Shown here: in pieces, positions 59,740 to 64,000 of the stretch | Layout of the letters: every line of letters starts with the position of its first letter | Numbering within the stretch: the first letter of the stretch is position 1 | Source of the DNA: Phoronis australis | Taxonomy: Eukaryota; Phoronida; Phoronidae | Assembly (NCBI GenBank): GCA_002633005.1 | Contig: NMRA01000524.1 | Span: forward strand, 188,381 to 252,380 | Direction of reading: 5' to 3' | Length of the DNA: 64,000 nucleotides | Position numbers and translations under genes: made by a program | The notes under the pieces: generated by a model | Seen by the model: the letters and a program-made list of their open reading frames with translations, nothing else | Told to the model about the DNA's origin: nothing | The model's database searches: none

Positions 59740-60800
59740 GCCAGATTACTGCATACTGACTGGTAGTGATACGTCAAATTCATCCCAAAATGCAAAGAAG
59801 CGATCACCAACGTAACAGAAAGTTGTAAACCACAATAAAAGCTATCAAAGAACTCTGAAGATACAGATAAAAGCATAAAAAATAAAATTGCCCACAAAGA
59901 TCCTAAGAAGGTTAAGAAGACATAACCGTAAACAGAATAAAAGCCACTAGGGGACGTCAAAGTAGTGGAACTCGTCTGACTATCAACGTCAGTCGTGCCC
60001 ATCTCATAAGAAACAGATCTGCCAATTTTCACAACGATCCTCCACGTGGTTGGCGGATAGAGAGTTAGACGCCAAAATGGGCTTAAAAATGTTACAATTC
60101 CGCCAAGGAGGCGCATGATACATAAAATCTGTCCCAAAATAAAAAAGGCATTTTCGTCACCCTAAGACAAACGTTTGGTCAAGTTCCATGAAAACCCATC
60201 AATTAAACATACACAGGAAATTTAAAAACAGCAAAACTGCCACTAGGGGCAGATTGGAACGAAACTCGTCATCATCTGTTGTCAACTCCATAGAAACACA
60301 TGGCCATATTTCACAAAGTTCCTGCATAGGATTACGGAGGTACAGCCGTAGACACAAAATGAAACAAAATCTCCACTAGGAGGCATCAGAATAGTCAAAC
60401 ACACCCGAAACTTAACGTCAACTACGCTCTCATAAGAAATACATCACCCAATTTTCATAACGATCCTACAATCTGTTTGGCAGATAGAAAGACCGTCGCC
60501 AAAAACGAACTCGAACATAAAAGACGGCTACAAGGTGGCGCAGAATCGTCAAAGACATACGAAAGTGTAAAGGTGTCGTCGCCTTCATAATAAAAATCTG
60601 TTTGCCTATTTCATGTAAATCTATCCAAGGATGATGAAGATAAAGAGGCAACCGTAAAAAATTAAAACTGCCACTAAGGGGACAGCGGTAGTCGGATCGG
60701 TCCGAAATCATCCGTTGTCACAGTGATAGAAACTGACCTGCCAAATCTCGTGACCTTGCAAGAGGTTGAGGAGATACAGCTGCGGACGCCCGGACAATTC
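59740..60800 (+). repeat. Second copy of the CTCF-like unit element
   Basis: The first 400 bp match 48864-49252 closely, including the frame-like stretch on the minus strand. Further diverged units follow, each with a CCACTAGG core (59944, 60240, 60373, 60671) and ending in GCTGCGGACGCCCGGAC near 60788. The cores are weaker than in the 57.7-58.8 kb copy. Confidence 0.65.
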
Positions 60801-61374
60801 CAGTGTTCAGTACAATGTTCGGTTTGAAAGAGGCGAGATACTTCTGACGTTCTAGTAGTTTTAATTTTGTGAGTATTGCCCAGCAGACCAGTACAGTGAA
60901 GTTTCCGGGATATATTCAAAGATATACTTAACCACTCGCCCAATGCAAGTGAAAATGGTGCTGGGCGAGTAGAAGTTGACTTGCCGGTCGCCCAGGGGGC
61001 GAGTGAATTTTCAGAGCGCAAAGGCACTATATCGTTTCCCAGATGAACATGAATAAATTTTCTCCTCCTTGTGCTGTTTTTATTATGAATCTAAGGTTCA
61101 AATTGGTGAGAGTGTCGATGCTCCCGCAGTAAAACACATCGAGCAGTGCGTTCCTACCGATTCAATAGAGGTCACACGTTACGCGATTCGTCTAGACAAA
61201 AGATCAGTGTGTGGTCGTGCACAAAAGAATTTGTGGACTAGTCCGAAACGAAGAAACGAGAGGAAAGGCGGAAGACCGACCCATGAGCTCAAAGCAAGTG
61301 AAATACTATATTTCTTGGAAATGATTTCTTATTGTAATGTACAATGTTATTTTAGCCAAAATTATTTTATAAAT

Positions 61375-61460
61375 AATAACATTCGTCCCAATGAGCGCCC
61401 AAGCCCCTATAAGCGCCCACCCTCGTTTTCAGATGTCGTTAAAATAAGCGCCCAGTCCAT
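61375..61460. repeat. GCGCCC-motif repeat fragment
   Basis: The strings AATGAGCGCCCAAGCCCC, TATAAGCGCCCACCC and AATAAGCGCCC recur within 80 bp. A related run (ACAAGCGCCCCC, GATGAGCCCTTATTGGGG) lies at 63900-63980. This is probably a widespread short repeat; its family is unknown. Confidence 0.4.
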
Positions 61461-61820
61461 GAACGTGTACATGCCTCACCCACAGTTCTAAAATTCTACA
61501 GTCACGTCTTCAATTCATCAATGATATCCGACAGTCCTGAAAAATCATAGTGTGCGGAATTTCTAGACCAAGAGTCTCGCCGCTATGTCGGTATTTAGCC
61601 GTGGCTGTACACTTCAAACTTCCGCAGTGCTTCAAAAGGAACGCAAAAGTCTCGCTGATCTTGCGAGGAACGTGTCCCACTATGGTCATGCCTTTCAGAA
61701 CAGACGCAGGGTACTTGTCAACGGATTTTATTATATCTTTCCCGTACAGATATCACCCCAGCCAACCCGCGATCGAGAACGCACGGATAAGGCGATCGAG
61801 AACGGGACCTTGCACCAAAA

Positions 61821-62015
61821 ATGGCAGCCGACAGAGACGTGCCTGGCGAGTTTAAGTGTCATTTCTGCTTAAATAGAGGCTACTTTGACACAAATGATGC
61901 ACACAGACAAGCGTTAGAGTGTAACCTTTGTTGTGGATCTGAAATAATACTTGGCTTTTGCTTATTTTTTAAAATAAAGAGCTCAGCTTTCGATAAAATG
62001 CCTTGCGCCTCGTGA
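61821..62015 (+). CDS. Cysteine-rich zinc-finger-like first exon of copy C
   Basis: It starts at ACCAAAAATGG and encodes MAADRDVPGEFKCHFCLNRG, then the pairs C-x2-C and CNLCC before SEIILGFC. The first 45 codons align with copy B, where the same start is followed by a frameshift. Paired C-x2-C motifs separated by about 20 residues suggest a zinc-binding fold; the type is not recognised. The last 20 codons (after LGFC) may be read-through into an intron. Function is unknown, and it is possibly part of a repetitive gene family. Confidence 0.4.
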   Translation: MAADRDVPGEFKCHFCLNRGYFDTNDAHRQALECNLCCGSEIILGFCLFFKIKSSAFDKMPCAS

Positions 62016-62659
62016 AATCGACAATTTCTACTTGTTATTAGTAATTCCACGATTTTTAAGAAGAGATGTGTGAAATTTATAGTTTAATCGTCCCTGGTGA
62101 CACCTTTGTTAGTGATTTGTGAAACAATTTGAGATATTTACCAAAACAAGCAGGTCCGTGTGTGAGACGGCGATCGGGAACGAAGTCGTTTATTCTCTAT
62201 GGCGATCGTGAACGCACATTTTTTTCTCTGCGTTGGCCCAATTAGTCGTTCAAGTTACGGTATAATGTCAATAATTTTGGTATAACACGGAGCCTGACTT
62301 AGTTGATTATTGTGTTTTTTCATGATTTCTAAGTGAGATTTATCCTAACAAACATAGGTTAACTGAATGCGTTTGGTTTTTTTCAGTTGAATTGTAACCA
62401 CATCACGTGTCCTTCAAGGTGTTAACTTTCACGCCTTCAAAAAAGAGTAGTACAGCTGCTGCATGTCAAAAAGGAGTGCGTGTGTATGTTGTGGAGCTTC
62501 GTTTAGGAACTAAGAAATTGACTTAGAATGACCACATGGCAATAAAACACAGTGACCCACTACAACAAGCAAGACCTTTAACAGCCCTGTGATTGACGCG
62601 TTGCATGTGTCAAGAGTTTTTTACCAATATAGGAAAACACAACATGAAGCACCATGCTC

Positions 62660-62760
62660 GGGAACCAAGTCGATTCAGTGTCCTATCTGTGATCAATGTT
62701 TCACGGAAAGAGTGAGCCTGACGAGACACTGTGTCACAGCACGAGGACACTCCCTTTTTG
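62660..62760 (+). pseudogene. C2H2 zinc-finger fragment of copy C
   Basis: The frame reads KSIQCPICDQCFTERVSLTR followed by HCVTARGH, a C-x2-C-x12-H-x6-H finger of the standard type. The sequence after it, homologous to the second finger of copy B, is out of frame. Confidence 0.5.
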
Positions 62761-62954
62761 TGGTGAATGTGGCATGTCATAAAAAACAGTGGAGGTGGTC
62801 TGATGTCATTTGCGGTGCATCAGACGTGCGCAGGTCTCATGGTTGGGCCCATTGCACAAAACACCTAAGCAAAAGCACCAGAGCCCAATTACGGCTCCTT
62901 GTGAAGAAACTTTTCAAGTCTACCAGTCTCCTTTAGGAAAACGGACAGACGTTT

Positions 62955-63179
62955 CTATTTGTTGCCATGCACTATATGTTGTAGGCATGTAACAGTGCTA
63001 TCCAGTAGGTTGCTCCTTAGCCTATAAAAAGCTGGGCAAGACTCTACCAGGTGTTTAGGAGATTCTACGTCAGTACCACACTCGGGACACACAGGGCTCC
63101 CCATATGCCCAGTAATGTGTCTGTGTCGGGCTAGGTTGCAGTGGCCCGTCAAAATTTGAATGACGTGTCTTATACCCAA
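62955..63179 (-). pseudogene. LINE C-terminal zinc-knuckle fragment
   Basis: The minus-strand translation contains QILTGHCNLARHRHITGHMG, then SPVCPECG and ESPKHLVESCPAF. The pattern L-T-G-H ... C-x2-C-G ... H-x5-C is the conserved end of the RNase H/C-terminal region in Jockey- and I-type LINEs. No upstream RT or RNase H is seen, so it is a short 3' relic. Confidence 0.7.
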
Positions 63180-63262
63180 TCTATCTAGACTCAGAAGGCT
63201 TTTTGAACCTTTTGGTTCGATTACGTATGTAAAATTCTCCTTGGTCTCTCTGCAGGAGTTAA

Positions 63263-63454
63263 AGGCGAAGGCAACCCTTTTTCATGTCTCTTTTAGCAAA
63301 AATAAGGTTCGTTGATTATCAAAGACATATTTTCCACTTAATTACAACTTTTCGTAATTTAATTAATTATTCGTTCCCTACTCCGGAAGTGACGTTTTGG
63401 GAGGCAACCATTTCGCGCCAATTTCTTTTCATATAGTCTGACTGTGAGAGCTGC
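63263..63454 (+). mobile_element. Kolobok terminal repeat, second copy
   Basis: It begins AGGCGAAGGCAACCCTTTTT directly after TTAA (63259-63262). It aligns for 192 bp with the reverse complement of 30510-30701, through CTCCGGAAGTGACGTTTTGG and ATAGTCTGACTGTGAGAGCT. The other end was not found before 64000, so the element either extends past the window or is truncated. Confidence 0.75.
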
Positions 63455-64000
63455 AGACTTCAAAACAAACGTCACGTTACAACAACATGTGTGTTCGTCC
63501 ATTTTTTTCGTGTTGCGAGGTGCGATCTAGCGCAAATTTGGACTTAATCTGCGGTAAATCCCGACTCCACAGGAACTTAAAAATCTTAGGGGCGCTATTT
63601 GTAAAACTTAAGGAGTGTTCAGGTAATTTATTGAGTCGAAACTGTACTTTTACTCAAGAATTCAAGTTGAGTTATCGGTGATCGCGAGACAGCGACGCAT
63701 TAGTTTTCGCCCTGGGATTTCCATTCAGCACATTTTTTAAAAAAAGATCGTAATTTAACAACAAAATTTGATAGCAATGCACCACAGTTTTGTAGAAAGT
63801 CTGTCATAGGTTACAGATGCGACACAGCGCGTAAATTTTGATGAATCCTAGCTTCCGATTTCACCCGTTTCAGTCGGAGACCGGGTTTCAACCGCCTTAG
63901 GCTAAAACAAGCGCCCCCTTCCGAAACGAATTTTTCTAAGGACGATGAGCCCTTATTGGGGTGAATACGGTAGCCCCTAATAGATGGTGACATCAACGCA

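Larger units (their letters stand above)
61780..62765 (+). mobile_element. Zinc-finger-associated dispersed element, copy C
   Basis: It is colinear with copy B without B's insertion. It includes the coding-like start at 61821, two GCGATCG-GAACG motifs upstream (61769, 61792) and two downstream (62170, 62202), a TTTTTTTCAG acceptor-like site near 62385, and a C2H2 finger near 62680. The finger is followed by a second one put out of frame by a 1-base loss around 62750. Confidence 0.6.

Noticed and set aside
1-64000. CRISPR arrays, rRNA, tRNA genes, bacterial operons
   Set aside because: No regular spacer-repeat array, rRNA core or tRNA A/B-box pair with a foldable cloverleaf was seen. The splice-structured genes show a eukaryotic genome.

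Overview
This is nuclear DNA from an animal: AT-rich, intron-rich and packed with interspersed repeats. It contains two assembly gaps (29448-30353 and 49589-50278) and three isolated Ns. The host genes are an axonemal/cytosolic carboxypeptidase with split exons, ribosomal protein L39, and a fucolectin-kringle membrane protein. Together with Kolobok and hAT elements and a LINE remnant, they suggest a ciliated marine invertebrate, possibly a non-vertebrate deuterostome. I cannot name the species, and this placement is inference.

Region 1 (about 0.6-28 kb) is the 5' part of a minus-strand AGBL2/AGBL3-type cytosolic carboxypeptidase gene. I could assemble seven exons whose splice phases agree at every junction (27896-27950, 13559-13678, 7299-7446, 3300-3382, 2681-2760, 1560-1693, 622-754). 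They give about 250 residues before the catalytic zinc peptidase domain, which lies beyond the left edge. The first exon was not found; it may lie in the 29.4-30.4 kb gap or further upstream. Its introns hold an intronless, opposite-strand ubiquitin-specific protease (USP) reading frame (11.5-12.4 kb), a LINE remnant (23-23.9 kb), two hAT-type MITEs with 8-bp target duplications, and several older repeat families. An 81-bp dimeric tandem repeat sits at the left edge.

Region 2 (29-36 kb) is transposon-rich. It holds a Kolobok element with TTAA duplications, long terminal inverted repeats and a THAP-domain start; a zinc-finger-associated repeat copy; a small hairpin; and a 1.5-kb inverted repeat broken by a younger insertion.

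Region 3 (36.1-40.9 kb) is a complete three-exon RPL39 gene on the plus strand with a polyadenylation signal. Its long introns are filled with repeats.

Region 4 (41-47.5 kb) has mostly unrecognised intergenic sequence, a foldback element, and a plus-strand intronless gene for a secreted-type/type I membrane protein (cysteine-rich segment, fucolectin-like F5/8 domain, kringle, transmembrane helix).

Region 5 (47.6-64 kb) is a repeat landscape. Three or four copies of one dispersed element associated with C2H2 zinc-finger coding sequence share a recurring GCGATCG-N-GAACG motif. A second element made of 360-413 bp units carries co-oriented matches to the CTCF core motif. There is also a second Kolobok end, a LINE C-terminal fragment, and a near-exact 0.27-kb duplication around a single N that looks like an assembly artefact. 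The only clearly functional host genes are the carboxypeptidase, RPL39 and probably the fucolectin-kringle protein. No tRNA, rRNA or CRISPR array was recognised.
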